A stretch of DNA of 64,000 nt from NCBI GenBank assembly GCA_963746325.1, contig CAVVBC010000023.1:1-64000 (forward strand), written 5' to 3'. The notes under the pieces were generated by a model. That model was given only the letters and a program-made list of their open reading frames with translations, was not told the DNA's origin and did no database searches. The position numbers and the translations under genes were made by a program. Shown here one piece after another: positions 1-8,959 of the stretch; position 1 is the first letter of the stretch; each line of letters begins with the position of its first letter. This DNA comes from RPQJ01 sp963746325 (GTDB lineage: Bacteria; Pseudomonadota; Gammaproteobacteria; Steroidobacterales; Steroidobacteraceae).

Positions 1-1241
1 CAGGAGACAGCGTAGCGGTCGAGGGGGCCTTGATCACGCTCGAGACCGAGAAGGCGACCATGGACGTCCCGTCCACCACCGCAGGCGTGGTGACGGAACT
101 CAAGGTGCAGCGCGGATCGCGCGTGTCGCAGGGCGACGTGATCGCGATCATTGCAGCGACAGCCGCGGTCGCCACCTCGCCCGTGGCGGTGGAAGAGGTC
201 GCACGCAGCGCGGGTGAGGGTTCCACCTCTCCCGCGGCAGTGAAAGAGGTCGCGCGCAGCGCGGGTGAGGGTTCCCCAACTCCCGCTAAAGCGGGAGAGG
301 GCGCCGTCCGCATCGACGAACCCGGCTTCGCGCGTGCCCACGCGAGCCCGTCGATCCGCAAGTTCGCACGGGAACTTGGCGTCGATCTCGCGCGAGTGCA
401 GGGCACGGGCGCGAAGGGCCGGATCACCGACGGCGACGTGAAGGCGTACGTCAAGCGCGTGCTCGCCGCGGGCACGGCCGGGACACAGCCCGCGACGTCA
501 CTGCCGCGCGTGCCGGTCGTGGATTTTGCGGCATTCGGTCCCATCGAACGCAAGCCGCTCAGCCGCATCCAGAAGATCTCCGGGCCGCGCCTGCATGCCA
601 GCTGGGTCAACCTGCCGCACGTCACGCAGTTCGACGAAGCCGACATCACCGACATGGAGCAGGCCCGTGCGGGCCTCAAGGCGCAGGCCACCGAACGCGG
701 CCTCAAGTTGACGCCGCTCGCGTTCGTGATCCGCGCGTGCGTGCTGGGCCTGCAGCAGTTTCCGCAATTCTGCGCCTCGCTCGACAGCGAGGCCGGCGAA
801 CTGGTCTTCAAGAAATACGTGCACATCGGTTTTGCGGCGGACACGCCGAACGGCCTGATGGTGCCCGTGGTGCGCGACGCGAATCGCAAGGACGTGTTCG
901 AACTCGCGCGCGACCTGGCCGAGCTGAGCGAGAAGGCGCGTGCCGGCAAGCTCTCCGCGGCGGACATGCAGGGTGGCTGCTTCACGGTTTCGAGCCTCGG
1001 TGGCATCGGTGGCACGGCGTTCACGCCGATCATCAACGCGCCCGAGGTCGCGATCCTCGGCGTGTCGCGCTCGTCGTACAAGCCGGTCTACCAGGACGGC
1101 AGTTTCGTGCCGCGGCTGATGCTGCCATTGTCACTCTCTTACGATCATCGGGTCATCGATGGCGCCGCTGCGGTGCGGTTCACTTCGTTCCTTGCGAGCG
1201 CGCTCAACGACGTCGATGGCCTGCTGAGGGCGATCCCGTGA
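1..1241 (+). CDS. aceF: Dihydrolipoamide acetyltransferase, E2 of pyruvate dehydrogenase (5' end outside window)
   Basis: E2 transfers the acetyl group from its lipoyl arm to CoA in the pyruvate dehydrogenase complex. The frame is open from base 3, so the gene begins upstream; an internal TTG at 30 is not the start. Visible domains in order: the end of a lipoyl domain with the lipoylated Lys in ETEKATMD, a repetitive Ala/Gly/Glu linker, a peripheral subunit-binding domain (HASPSIRKFARELGV, about 104-118 residues into the window) and the acyltransferase core ending with the catalytic HRVIDG motif near the C-terminus. The stop overlaps the GTG of lpdA (GTGA), which fits an aceE-aceF-lpdA operon. 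The linker contains an in-frame repeat described separately. Family assignment is firm; the number of lipoyl domains cannot be told. Confidence 0.95.
   Translation, partial: GDSVAVEGALITLETEKATMDVPSTTAGVVTELKVQRGSRVSQGDVIAIIAATAAVATSPVAVEEVARSAGEGSTSPAAVKEVARSAGEGSPTPAKAGEGAVRIDEPGFARAHASPSIRKFARELGVDLARVQGTGAKGRITDGDVKAYVKRVLAAGTAGTQPATSLPRVPVVDFAAFGPIERKPLSRIQKISGPRLHASWVNLPHVTQFDEADITDMEQARAGLKAQATERGLKLTPLAFVIRACVLGLQQFPQFCASLDSEAGELVFKKYVHIGFAADTPNGLMVPVVRDANRKDVFELARDLAELSEKARAGKLSAADMQGGCFTVSSLGGIGGTAFTPIINAPEVAILGVSRSSYKPVYQDGSFVPRLMLPLSLSYDHRVIDGAAAVRFTSFLASALNDVDGLLRAIP
174..297 (+). repeat. 51-bp tandem repeat plus REP-like hairpin inside the aceF linker
   Basis: Bases 174-224 and 225-275 are two imperfect copies of a 51-bp unit (17 residues, each carrying EVARSAGEGS). 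A third partial unit ends in the hairpin CTCCCGC-TAAA-GCGGGAG at 280-297. The same hairpin type (CTCYCCCGC-loop-GCGGGRGAGG with a nearby GGGTGAGGG) occurs between genes at 43680-43703. This looks like an intergenic palindromic repeat that entered a tolerant, unstructured linker in frame. The repeat and hairpin are seen directly; the origin is inferred. Confidence 0.75.
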
Positions 1242-3082
1242 TCACGCAGCCGCCGGTCGTTCCGACGTTCGAGATGAGGCTGCCCGATCTGGGCACGCCG
1301 GGTGAAGTCACGGTGCTCGAGCTGCTGGTCAAGGTGGGTGACCAGGTCGAGAAGGAGCAGCCACTGCTCACGCTCGAAAGCGAGAAGGCCACGATGGATG
1401 TCCCGGCCACTGCCGCGGGCAAGGTTGCGCGCATCCTCGTCAAGGCAGGCGACAAGGTGGCGAGCGGCACGGCGGTCATGGAACTCGAGGGCCCGCAACA
1501 GCAACGCACGCCGCGGCAGGCCGAACCGTTCGGTGGCGAGCCTTACCTCGACACCGTGCCCCTGCAGCCCCTCAAGCTCGCGCCGGCGGACGACGTCGCG
1601 GCACCCACCGCTGCGGTGCCGGCCGAGGCAAAACCGACGGCCCCCGCCATGCCATCCGCCAGCCGCGACTACGACGTCGTCGTCATTGGTGCGGGCCCCG
1701 GCGGTTACACCGCGGCGTTTCGTGCGGCCGACCTTGGACTCAACGTCGCCCTGATTGAGCGCTGGCCGATGCTGGGCGGCGTCTGCCTGAACGTGGGCTG
1801 CATTCCATCCAAGGCATTGCTGCACGCAGCGAAAGTCATCGAGGACGCCCGCGCGATGGCGGCGCACGGCATCGAGTTCGGTGCGCCAAGGATCGATGCC
1901 GGCAAGCTGCGTGACTGGAAGAACAAGGTGGTCGGGCGCCTGACGACCGGGCTCGCGGGGCTGGCCAAGCAGCGCAAGGTCACCGTGCTGCGTGGCGTGG
2001 CCACGTTCGCGGACGCGCATACGATTGAAATCGTGCCCGACGAGGGCGACAACCGGTCGGTGACGTTCGACCACTGCATCATCGCCGCCGGCTCCGAATC
2101 ATTCCGGCTGCCCGGCCTGCCCGACGACCCGCGCATCATCGACTCGACGGGCGCACTCGAACTCGACCTGCCGCGACGGATGCTCGTGGTGGGCGGCGGC
2201 ATCATCGGCCTGGAGATGGCGACCGTCTACGCGGCACTCGGCGTCAAGGTGAGCGTGGTTGAATTGACCGAGGGCCTCATGCCCGGCTGCGACCGCGACC
2301 TGGTGCGGCCGCTCGAAAAGCGGATCGCCGGCCAGTACGAGGCCGTGATGCTGCGCACCAAGGTCACGACCGTCGTGGCGTTGCCCGAGGGGCTCAAGGT
2401 CACGTTCGAGGGGGCCAAGGCGCCAGAGCCGCAGCTGTACGACAAGGTCCTGGTCGCGGTGGGACGCACCCCGAATGGCGCGAAGCTGCGCTGCGATGCC
2501 GCCGGCGTGCATGTCAGCGAGCGCGGTTACATCCCGGTCGACCGCCAGCAACGCACCAACGTGCCGCACATCTTCGCCATCGGCGACGTCGTGGGGCAGC
2601 CGATGCTGGCGCACAAGGCCACGCACGAAGCGAAGGTCGCGGCCGAGGTCATTGCCGGCCACAAGCGCTTCTTCGACGCGCGCGCGATTCCCTCCGTGGC
2701 GTACACCGATCCCGAGATTGCGTGGGCCGGCGTGACGGAGACCGATGCGAAGGCCAAGGGCATTGCCTTCGAAAAGGCGGTGTTCCCCTGGGCGGCCAGC
2801 GGTCGCTCGCTCGCCAACGGCCGCGACGAGGGGTTCACCAAGCTCCTGTTCGATCCGCAGACGCACCGGGTGATCGGCGGCGGCATCGTCGGCACCAATG
2901 CAGGCGACCTCATCAGCGAGGTGATGCTGGCGATCGAGATGGGCGCGGACGCGGCCGACATCGGCATGACCATTCATCCGCATCCAACGCTGTCGGAGAC
3001 CGTCGCGATGGCAGCCGAGGCCTTCGACGGCACGCTCACCGACCTCTACCTTCCACGGCGCAGCGCTGCGAAGAAAGCATGA
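1238..3082 (+). CDS. lpdA: Dihydrolipoamide dehydrogenase with N-terminal lipoyl domain (E3)
   Basis: Flavoprotein that reoxidises the dihydrolipoyl arm of E2 and passes electrons to NAD+. From the GTG at 1238 the product is 614 residues. It has a lipoyl domain with the target Lys in ESEKATMD (about residue 50), a linker, the FAD motif VIGAGPGG (about 147), the redox disulfide in GGVCLNVGCIPSK (about 180-190), the NAD motif VVGGGIIG (about 317) and the C-terminal HPHPTLSE dimer motif. The N-terminal lipoyl domain is found in many beta- and gammaproteobacterial PDH operons and makes the protein longer than classical E3. GTG 1238 overlaps the aceF stop; ATG 1274 is an alternative start directly before the lipoyl domain. 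The frame stays open upstream inside aceF, which is not meaningful. Confidence 0.95.
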   Translation: MITQPPVVPTFEMRLPDLGTPGEVTVLELLVKVGDQVEKEQPLLTLESEKATMDVPATAAGKVARILVKAGDKVASGTAVMELEGPQQQRTPRQAEPFGGEPYLDTVPLQPLKLAPADDVAAPTAAVPAEAKPTAPAMPSASRDYDVVVIGAGPGGYTAAFRAADLGLNVALIERWPMLGGVCLNVGCIPSKALLHAAKVIEDARAMAAHGIEFGAPRIDAGKLRDWKNKVVGRLTTGLAGLAKQRKVTVLRGVATFADAHTIEIVPDEGDNRSVTFDHCIIAAGSESFRLPGLPDDPRIIDSTGALELDLPRRMLVVGGGIIGLEMATVYAALGVKVSVVELTEGLMPGCDRDLVRPLEKRIAGQYEAVMLRTKVTTVVALPEGLKVTFEGAKAPEPQLYDKVLVAVGRTPNGAKLRCDAAGVHVSERGYIPVDRQQRTNVPHIFAIGDVVGQPMLAHKATHEAKVAAEVIAGHKRFFDARAIPSVAYTDPEIAWAGVTETDAKAKGIAFEKAVFPWAASGRSLANGRDEGFTKLLFDPQTHRVIGGGIVGTNAGDLISEVMLAIEMGADAADIGMTIHPHPTLSETVAMAAEAFDGTLTDLYLPRRSAAKKA

Positions 3083-3131
3083 GCCCACCGGGCATCCCAC
3101 GCACACCCGTCAACACCTTGCGGCGTGGCCC

Positions 3132-3965
3132 ATGCATCCCTCGCTGACGCGCGCGCTACGCTGGTTCGGGTTGCTCGAGGCGGGGCGCCAGGTCGAGTTG
3201 CGGCTGCGCCTGCGCGAACCACGTGCCTTGCCGGACGCGCTGATCATCGGCGCGATGAAGTCCGGGACGAGTTCCCTGCATTACTACCTGACGCAGCACC
3301 GCCAGGTCGTGGCGCCCCTGCGCAAGGAGGTGCACTACTTCGACCTGAATTACGCGCGCGGCGAGGCCTGGTATCGCGCGAACTTCGGGCGGGCGGATGC
3401 GGGCGGCCTCAATCTCGACAGCAGTCCGTACTACCTGCTGCACCCGCAGGTGCCGCAGCGCGCGCATGCGCTGTTGCCCGCGGCCCGGCTGATCGTGCTG
3501 CTGCGTGATCCCGTGCGGCGCGCCTACTCGCATTACTGGCACGAGCGGGACAAGGGACGTGAGCCGTTGAGTTTCGAAGCCGCGATCGCCGCGGAACCGG
3601 AACGGATCGAGCGCGATCACGCGCGCCTCGCCAGTGGCGAAATCGAACGCAGCGCGGCCCACCAGTATTTCAGCTACCTCGCGCGCGGCCGCTACGCCGA
3701 GCAGGTCGCCGCCTGGTTGCAGGTGTATCCGCGCGAAAGCCTGCTGGTCCTGCGCTTCGAGGATCTCGCGCGCGAGCCCCTGCCCGTGCTGAATCGCACG
3801 CTGGGCTGGCTCGGCCTGCCCGCCATGGCAAGTGCCCGCCTCGAACCGCGCAATACACGCAAGTATCCGCCCATGACCCCGGAGACGGCCGCGCGCTTGC
3901 AGGACTACTTCGCGCCCCATAACGCGGCGCTGCACTCGCTGCTGGGTGATTTTCCCGGCTGGTGA
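3132..3965 (+). CDS. PAPS-dependent sulfotransferase domain protein
   Basis: 277 residues, related to the heparan-sulfate/NodH-type sulfotransferase fold. The 5'-phosphosulfate loop is visible as IIGAMKSGTSS (residues 38-48) and the 3'-phosphate site as RDPVRRAYSHY (about 125-135), the two diagnostic PAPS contacts. No signal peptide or membrane segment is evident, so it is probably cytoplasmic. It lies 49 bp after lpdA on the same strand and may be read through from the PDH operon, but nothing in the neighbourhood names an acceptor (no LPS, capsule or lipid A genes). Substrate unknown. It is the last plus-strand gene before a convergent minus-strand block. Confidence 0.85.
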   Translation: MHPSLTRALRWFGLLEAGRQVELRLRLREPRALPDALIIGAMKSGTSSLHYYLTQHRQVVAPLRKEVHYFDLNYARGEAWYRANFGRADAGGLNLDSSPYYLLHPQVPQRAHALLPAARLIVLLRDPVRRAYSHYWHERDKGREPLSFEAAIAAEPERIERDHARLASGEIERSAAHQYFSYLARGRYAEQVAAWLQVYPRESLLVLRFEDLAREPLPVLNRTLGWLGLPAMASARLEPRNTRKYPPMTPETAARLQDYFAPHNAALHSLLGDFPGW

Positions 3966-3983
3966 CCTGCGACAGCGGCTCGG

Positions 3984-4418
3984 CTAGACGAGTTTGCGCA
4001 ACGACTCCAGGTAGGCGGCCTCGTCGGGCGGCAGTCCCGCACGCTGCGCGTTCCACAGGGCCGCCCCGAGGCATTCGATCATCGCGTGCTCGGCCTCGTG
4101 CACATCGCCGAGCTTGCCCATGAGCGCGCGATGAACGTTGGCTATACCCGCCGGCCTGTTGGTCGCGACCTGCTCGCGGATGGCCAGGTGCAGCCCCATG
4201 TGCAGGAACGGATTGGTCTGGCCTCCTTCCGGCGTGTAATCGCGGTCGAGGGCGTCCGCGCCGGACTCGAGGACCCGCGCGTATTCTGTGTGCAGCTCGA
4301 TGACGCGGATGATCTGGTCTTCGACCGGCTCGACCGGCAGCGAGGCGCGATGCTTGCGCCACGCCTCGACATACATCCGCCGCAGCGACGAGCGCCCCTG
4401 GTCGTGGAAGAAAGGCAT
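3984..4418 (-). CDS. DUF1841 family protein
   Basis: 144 residues. The ATG at 4418 overlaps the nth stop (ATGA) and gives the usual DUF1841 N-terminus (MPFFHDQGRSSLRRMYVEAW); longer upstream reading inside nth is not used. Members are small, mostly helical soluble proteins encoded next to nth in many beta- and gammaproteobacteria. The family's function is unknown to me. The conserved His/Glu-rich middle (TNPFLHMGLHLAIREQ) and the helical end (HEAEHAMIECLGAALW) could bind metal, but that is speculation. Translational coupling to nth and the rsx operon is the main clue to its role. Confidence 0.85.
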   Translation of the reverse strand: MPFFHDQGRSSLRRMYVEAWRKHRASLPVEPVEDQIIRVIELHTEYARVLESGADALDRDYTPEGGQTNPFLHMGLHLAIREQVATNRPAGIANVHRALMGKLGDVHEAEHAMIECLGAALWNAQRAGLPPDEAAYLESLRKLV

Positions 4419-5089
4419 CAGCGCTCCTGCCTGGCAAACGGCAGCGTGGCGGGCACTGGCAGGGTCTTGTCCTGGTAAGGGCAAAGATCGACCAGCGGGC
4501 AGCGGGGGCAATCAGGGCTGCGCGCCTTGCACACGTAGCGCCCATGCAGCAGCAGCCAATGGTGGGCATGCAGCAGGTACGCGGCCGGAATCACGCGGAA
4601 CAGTCCGTCTTCGACCGCGCGAGGAGACTTGCCTTGCGCCAGACCCAGCCGGTGGGCGACGCGGAAAATGTGCGTGTCGACCGGCATCGTGGGCACGCCG
4701 AACGCGCTGTTGAGCACCACGTTGGCCGTCTTGCGGCCGACCCCGGGCAGCGCCTCGAGCGCCTCACGATCCGCCGGGACCTCGCCCCCGTGGCGCTCCA
4801 GCAGCAGGGCGCAGGTGGCCAGGATGTTCTTCACCTTGGCCGGATACAGGCCGATGGTCTGCACGTACGACGTCAGTCCGGCACTGCCCAGCGCAACGAT
4901 GCCGGCCGGCGTGTTGGCGACGGGGAAGAGCTTTCGCGTGGCGACGTTGACGCCCTTGTCCGTGGCCTGCGCCGAGAGAATGACGGCGATCAGCAGTTCG
5001 AACGGCGAGGCGTGTTCCAGTTCCGTCACCGGGTGCGGGTTCAACGCTTCCAGGCGCTGGAAGACTTCCAGCACTTGCGCCGGTTTCAC
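4418..5089 (-). CDS. nth: Endonuclease III, DNA glycosylase/AP lyase
   Basis: Base-excision repair enzyme that removes oxidised pyrimidines and cleaves the abasic site by beta-elimination. 223 residues from the GTG at 5089, which overlaps the rsxE stop (GTGA). The helix-hairpin-helix LPGVGRKTANVV carries the catalytic Lys120, Asp138 lies in VDTHIFRV, and the C-terminal [4Fe-4S] loop has Cys187, 194, 197 and 203 in the C-X6-C-X2-C-X5-C spacing. These numbers coincide with the E. coli enzyme, which supports the start. It sits at the end of the rsx operon, a common arrangement in gammaproteobacteria. Confidence 0.97.
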   Translation of the reverse strand: MKPAQVLEVFQRLEALNPHPVTELEHASPFELLIAVILSAQATDKGVNVATRKLFPVANTPAGIVALGSAGLTSYVQTIGLYPAKVKNILATCALLLERHGGEVPADREALEALPGVGRKTANVVLNSAFGVPTMPVDTHIFRVAHRLGLAQGKSPRAVEDGLFRVIPAAYLLHAHHWLLLHGRYVCKARSPDCPRCPLVDLCPYQDKTLPVPATLPFARQER

Positions 5090-5778
5090 GACGTGACCCC
5101 GCCGGACGCCCGCGACTCGTGCAGTGCAGCCACGCCGGGCTGCGTGCTGCCGGCGCCCGCCGCCAGCGCCTGCCGCCAGGCCAGGCCGAGACCCAGCAGG
5201 ATGAACGCGCCGGGCGGCAACAGCGCCAGCAGGAAGCCGTGCTCGCTGCCAAACAAGCGCAGCCCCGAACCGTGCGCGGAATTGCCGAGCAACAGCGACA
5301 GGTCGCCACCTAGCGTGCCGTGCCCCAACACCTCGCGCACGCTGCCGAGCGTGACCAGGACGAGCAGGAAGCCACCGCCCATGGCGAAGCCGTCGAGCAG
5401 CGCGTGCGAGCAGGGTTGGCGCGAGGCAAATGCCTCGGCCCGCGCCAGCACCAGGCAGTTGGTCACGATGAGCGGCAGGAAGATGCCGAGTGCCGCATGC
5501 AGGCCCGGCAACCAGGCCGCGAGCAACAACTCCACCGCCGTCACGAGGGCTGCGATGAGCAGCACGAACACGGCGATGCGTATCTCCGCGGGCAGCGAGC
5601 GTCCCACCAGCGAGATCAGCCCGTTGCTCGTGACGAGCACGGCCATCGTCGCGAGCCCGAGTCCAAGGCCGCTGCCGAGCGAGGTGCTGAGCGCGAGCAG
5701 CGGGCACAGGCCGAGCAACTGGACCAGGCCAGGGTTCTGGTCGCGGAATCCGGCGCGCAATATGGCTGCAGGTGTCAC
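5086..5778 (-). CDS. rsxE: Electron transport complex subunit RsxE/RnfE
   Basis: Integral membrane subunit of the Rnf/Rsx ion-motive electron transfer complex. 230 residues, about six hydrophobic segments, with the family signature around FLPLIVTNCLVLARAEAFAS, which it shares with its paralogue RsxA. The ATG at 5778 overlaps the end of rsxG by 4 bp and the stop overlaps the nth GTG. The C-terminus (about the last 20 residues) is a soluble Ala/Gly-rich tail typical of variable RsxE ends. Confidence 0.95.
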   Translation of the reverse strand: MTPAAILRAGFRDQNPGLVQLLGLCPLLALSTSLGSGLGLGLATMAVLVTSNGLISLVGRSLPAEIRIAVFVLLIAALVTAVELLLAAWLPGLHAALGIFLPLIVTNCLVLARAEAFASRQPCSHALLDGFAMGGGFLLVLVTLGSVREVLGHGTLGGDLSLLLGNSAHGSGLRLFGSEHGFLLALLPPGAFILLGLGLAWRQALAAGAGSTQPGVAALHESRASGGVTS

Positions 5779-6428
5779 GGCGCGATTGTAGCCGGCGGCG
5801 CCAGCAGGGCGTCGCGATGATGCTCGAAGACGCGCAGGCTGTGGGCCACGGCGGCGACGGTTGCGCGCGAAGTCACGGTCGCTCCCGTGTACTGGTCGAA
5901 CTCCCCGCCGTCCTTGCGCACGCGCCAGCCCGCGGCCGCAGCGGGCGCCTGCAGCGATCTACCATCGAAACGCTTGATCCAGTCTGACTTGCTCGCGTCG
6001 ATGAAGTCGCCGAGCCCTGGCGTCTCCCGGTGTTCTACGACGCGCGCGGCCAGCACGGAGCCGGCGGGTTCGATGGCCACGAGCAGGCGGATCGGGCCGG
6101 AGTAGCCGTCCGGCGCATTCAGCTCCAGCACCAGCGCCACGACCTGGCCGTTGCGGCGTGCGCGATGCACGGCGATGGTTGCCTTCGCGTCCGGTGACTC
6201 CGGGTCGCGGACCGTGACGGTGTCTGCAAGCAAGTCATTGTCATGGGCCAGTCCGGCGAGCACCTCGTCGAACCGGGCGAGCGCCCGCGCTTGCGCGTTC
6301 GCCGCGATTCGAGCGCGCGTCAGGTCGTGCACGAGGGCGACCAGGCCGAACGCGGTGATGGCGCCGGCCATCAGCACGAGAGCCGCCCGGGCGCTGCGAC
6401 GCACGACCGGGTCAGGATTCACGGCCAT
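5775..6428 (-). CDS. rsxG: Electron transport complex subunit RsxG/RnfG, covalent flavoprotein
   Basis: 217 residues. One N-terminal membrane anchor (about residues 13-33) is followed by a periplasmic FMN-binding domain. The flavinylation motif TGATVTS lies at about residue 181; the threonine near its end is the site normally joined to FMN by ApbE. No apbE gene is in this window, so it must be elsewhere. The start at 6428 overlaps rsxD by 17 bp and the stop overlaps rsxE by 4 bp, so translation is coupled. Confidence 0.93.
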   Translation of the reverse strand: MAVNPDPVVRRSARAALVLMAGAITAFGLVALVHDLTRARIAANAQARALARFDEVLAGLAHDNDLLADTVTVRDPESPDAKATIAVHRARRNGQVVALVLELNAPDGYSGPIRLLVAIEPAGSVLAARVVEHRETPGLGDFIDASKSDWIKRFDGRSLQAPAAAAGWRVRKDGGEFDQYTGATVTSRATVAAVAHSLRVFEHHRDALLAPPATIAP

Positions 6429-7449
6429 AGATCCGCGGCACGGTGTAGCGGTCGATCAACGGCACGGCGAGATTCAGCAGCAGCACGGCGAAGGCAAAGC
6501 CGTCGGGGTAGCCGCCCCAGGTGCGGATGATCCACGTGACCAGGCCGATGCCGGCGCCGTACCACAGCCGCCCGCGAGCGCTGGTCGCGGCAGAGACCGG
6601 GTCGGTCGCGATGAAAAACGCCGCGAGCATCGTGGCCCCGGCGAAAGCGTGAATGGCAGGACCGGGGTGTCCACCGGGGTCGAGCGAGTGCGCGAGGAAG
6701 GCCGGCACCAGCAAACCCGCCAGCACGGCGACCGGGATGTGCCAGCGCACGATGCGTCGTGCCAGCAGGTACACCCCGCCGGCGAACGCTGCCAGGTTGA
6801 TCCAGGCGAAGCCGGGCGCGCCGAGCGGTCCGTTGATCTCGCCACGAGCCAGCAGTTCAGGCAGCGTGTAGCGCAGGTCGAGCCCGGTCCGGATCGCATC
6901 GAGCGTGGTCGCTCCGGTAAAGCCATCCCAACCCGCGTCGATGCGAGCGCCGTAGAAGCTCGCGAACGTGAGCCGCGCAAGGTCGCTCCACGAGCCGGCG
7001 CCGGGTGCATCGAGCGGCAGCGGCCAGCGCGTCATTTCCTGCGGGAATGAAACCAGCAGGATCGCGTAGCCGACCATCGCGGGATTGAACGGGTTCTGAC
7101 CCAGGCCGCCAAACACGTGCTTGCCCAGCAAGACGGCGAGGGCCGTTCCCAGCAGCGTGAGCCACCACGGCAGCAGCGGGGGCAGCGACAGCGCCAGCAG
7201 CCAGGCCGTGACGAGCACGCTGCCGTCCTTCAGCGCCGGCGTTGCGTCACGGCCACGCCAGCGCAACGCCAGGGCTTCTGCGACCAGCGCGGTGACGCAG
7301 GCCACGGCCAGTTGCAACAGCAGCCCCGGACCGAGCAGCGCGACATGGACGATGGCAACCGGCACCAGCGCGAGCAGGACCTGGAACATCACGCGCGGCA
7401 CGGAGTAGCCCGCGATCAGGTGTGGCGCGGGGGAGGTATCGAAGCGCAT
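6412..7449 (-). CDS. rsxD: Electron transport complex subunit RsxD/RnfD, covalent flavoprotein
   Basis: 345 residues starting at the ATG at 7449, one base after the rsxC stop; upstream in-frame sequence belongs to rsxC in another frame. The polytopic membrane protein has about eight to ten hydrophobic segments and the FMN attachment motif TGATTLDAIRTG at about residue 178. RsxD and RsxG carry the covalent flavins that pass electrons through the membrane part of the complex. Length and motif match the family. Confidence 0.95.
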   Translation of the reverse strand: MRFDTSPAPHLIAGYSVPRVMFQVLLALVPVAIVHVALLGPGLLLQLAVACVTALVAEALALRWRGRDATPALKDGSVLVTAWLLALSLPPLLPWWLTLLGTALAVLLGKHVFGGLGQNPFNPAMVGYAILLVSFPQEMTRWPLPLDAPGAGSWSDLARLTFASFYGARIDAGWDGFTGATTLDAIRTGLDLRYTLPELLARGEINGPLGAPGFAWINLAAFAGGVYLLARRIVRWHIPVAVLAGLLVPAFLAHSLDPGGHPGPAIHAFAGATMLAAFFIATDPVSAATSARGRLWYGAGIGLVTWIIRTWGGYPDGFAFAVLLLNLAVPLIDRYTVPRIYGRES

Positions 7450-7450
7450 G

Positions 7451-8959
7451 TCAGGCCGACCCGCCGGGGTCCGCGTTATCGCTGCCCCCGCGGCTGTCGT
7501 CCGTGGTGCGGGCGCGCTTGCGGACATCCTCGAACGCGCGCTGCTCGAGTGCCGCCGCTTCGCGCAGGCGCCGCACGTGCTGCTCGTGGCGCTGGCGCGC
7601 TGCGGCCGCATTCCGCGCGGCCACGTCCAGCTCGAGCAACGCCGCTCGCGCACTGCGAAAGCGTTCCGCCAGTGGAATCTGGCTCGGGCAGACGTAGTCG
7701 CACAGGCCGCAATCGATGCAGTCGCGCACGCCCAGCTGACGCAACGCTTCGTGCTGGCCCGCGAGCGCCGCCCGATGCAGTTGCTGCGGCAGCAATCCGG
7801 CCGGGCAGGCGTCGGCGCAATCGCCACAGCGGATGCACGGCAGCTCGACCGCATCGAGGCGTGGCGCGATGTCCGCGCGGGTTGCGACCAACACGCAATT
7901 CATGGCTTTCGTGAGGCCCAGTTCGTCGGCAGGCAAGGCGCGGCCCGTCATGTTGCCGCCCGCGATCAGCCGCAGCGGCGTGCCGCTGTAACCGCCCGCG
8001 GCGGCGACCAGGTCGGCGATGGGAGTCCCGAGCGGCGCACGCACGTTGCAGGTCCGCGCGACCCCGCTGCCCGTCACCGTGACGATACGCGAGAGCAGCG
8101 GTTCGCCCGCGCTGGCCCAACGAGCGACCGCGTATGCGGTCGCGACGTTCTGGCACACCACCCCTGCATCGACGGGCAGGCCGCCCGATGGAACTTCGAC
8201 GCCGGTGACCGCTGAGACGAGCTGCCGCTCCGCACCGCGCGGATACACCGCGGGCACGACGACGAGCGAGGTCGAGGCATCGCGCCTGCGCTCGATGGCG
8301 GCGGTCATCGCGGCGATCGCCCGCGGCTTGTCGTCCTCGATGGCGACGATGCATGTCATCGCACCACTGGCTCGTCGCAACACGGCGGCGCCGAGCAGCA
8401 CTGCATCGGCCGCAGTCTGCATCAGGGCATCGTCGCAACTGATCCAAGGCTCGCATTCCGCGCCGTTCAGGACGAGCTTCTGGACCGACTGCGAGCGTGC
8501 CGCTGCGAGTTTGGTGCCGGTCGGAAAGGCGGCGCCGCCGAGGCCCGCGATGCCGGCTGCGCGCAGTGCGGCGACCAGCTCGGCCGGGTCGAGGGCCATG
8601 CAGTCGGGTGTCGGCTCGAACGGAACATCGTGCACAGTGCCCGCGTTGCTTTCGATCGTGACGCAGATGCAGGCGCCGGACGGCGTAGCCGCCTCGCAGG
8701 GGCCGACCGCAACCACCGTGCCGGCGATCGACGCATGCACGTTGGCGGCGAACGGGTGGTGCGCGCGTCCGACGAGCATGCCGCGCGACACGATGTCTCC
8801 GGGTGCCACGACGGGGTCGGCGGAGTCGCCCGAGCCCTGGTCGAGCGCCAGTACTACGCGCGCGGGCGCCGGCAGATCGACGATCGGCACGACGAACTGC
8901 GGGTGCTTGTGCGACTCGAGGGCGAGGCCCGCAGGAAAGCTGGCGCGACGTGCTGCCAT
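7451..8959 (-). CDS. rsxC: Electron transport complex subunit RsxC/RnfC, NADH- and Fe-S-binding
   Basis: 502 residues from the ATG at 8959 (ATGA overlap with rsxB). The N-terminal region is barrel-sandwich/Complex-I 51-kDa-like, with the flavin/NADH signature GLGGAAFPTGTK at about residue 140. Two [4Fe-4S] motifs follow, CIRCGDCADACP (about 373) and CIDCGLCDYVCP (about 413). The C-terminus is an Ala/Arg/Glu-rich helical tail, shorter than the long repeats in E. coli RsxC. It is the peripheral entry point for electrons from NADH, or their exit to NAD+. Confidence 0.95.
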   Translation of the reverse strand: MAARRASFPAGLALESHKHPQFVVPIVDLPAPARVVLALDQGSGDSADPVVAPGDIVSRGMLVGRAHHPFAANVHASIAGTVVAVGPCEAATPSGACICVTIESNAGTVHDVPFEPTPDCMALDPAELVAALRAAGIAGLGGAAFPTGTKLAAARSQSVQKLVLNGAECEPWISCDDALMQTAADAVLLGAAVLRRASGAMTCIVAIEDDKPRAIAAMTAAIERRRDASTSLVVVPAVYPRGAERQLVSAVTGVEVPSGGLPVDAGVVCQNVATAYAVARWASAGEPLLSRIVTVTGSGVARTCNVRAPLGTPIADLVAAAGGYSGTPLRLIAGGNMTGRALPADELGLTKAMNCVLVATRADIAPRLDAVELPCIRCGDCADACPAGLLPQQLHRAALAGQHEALRQLGVRDCIDCGLCDYVCPSQIPLAERFRSARAALLELDVAARNAAAARQRHEQHVRRLREAAALEQRAFEDVRKRARTTDDSRGGSDNADPGGSA

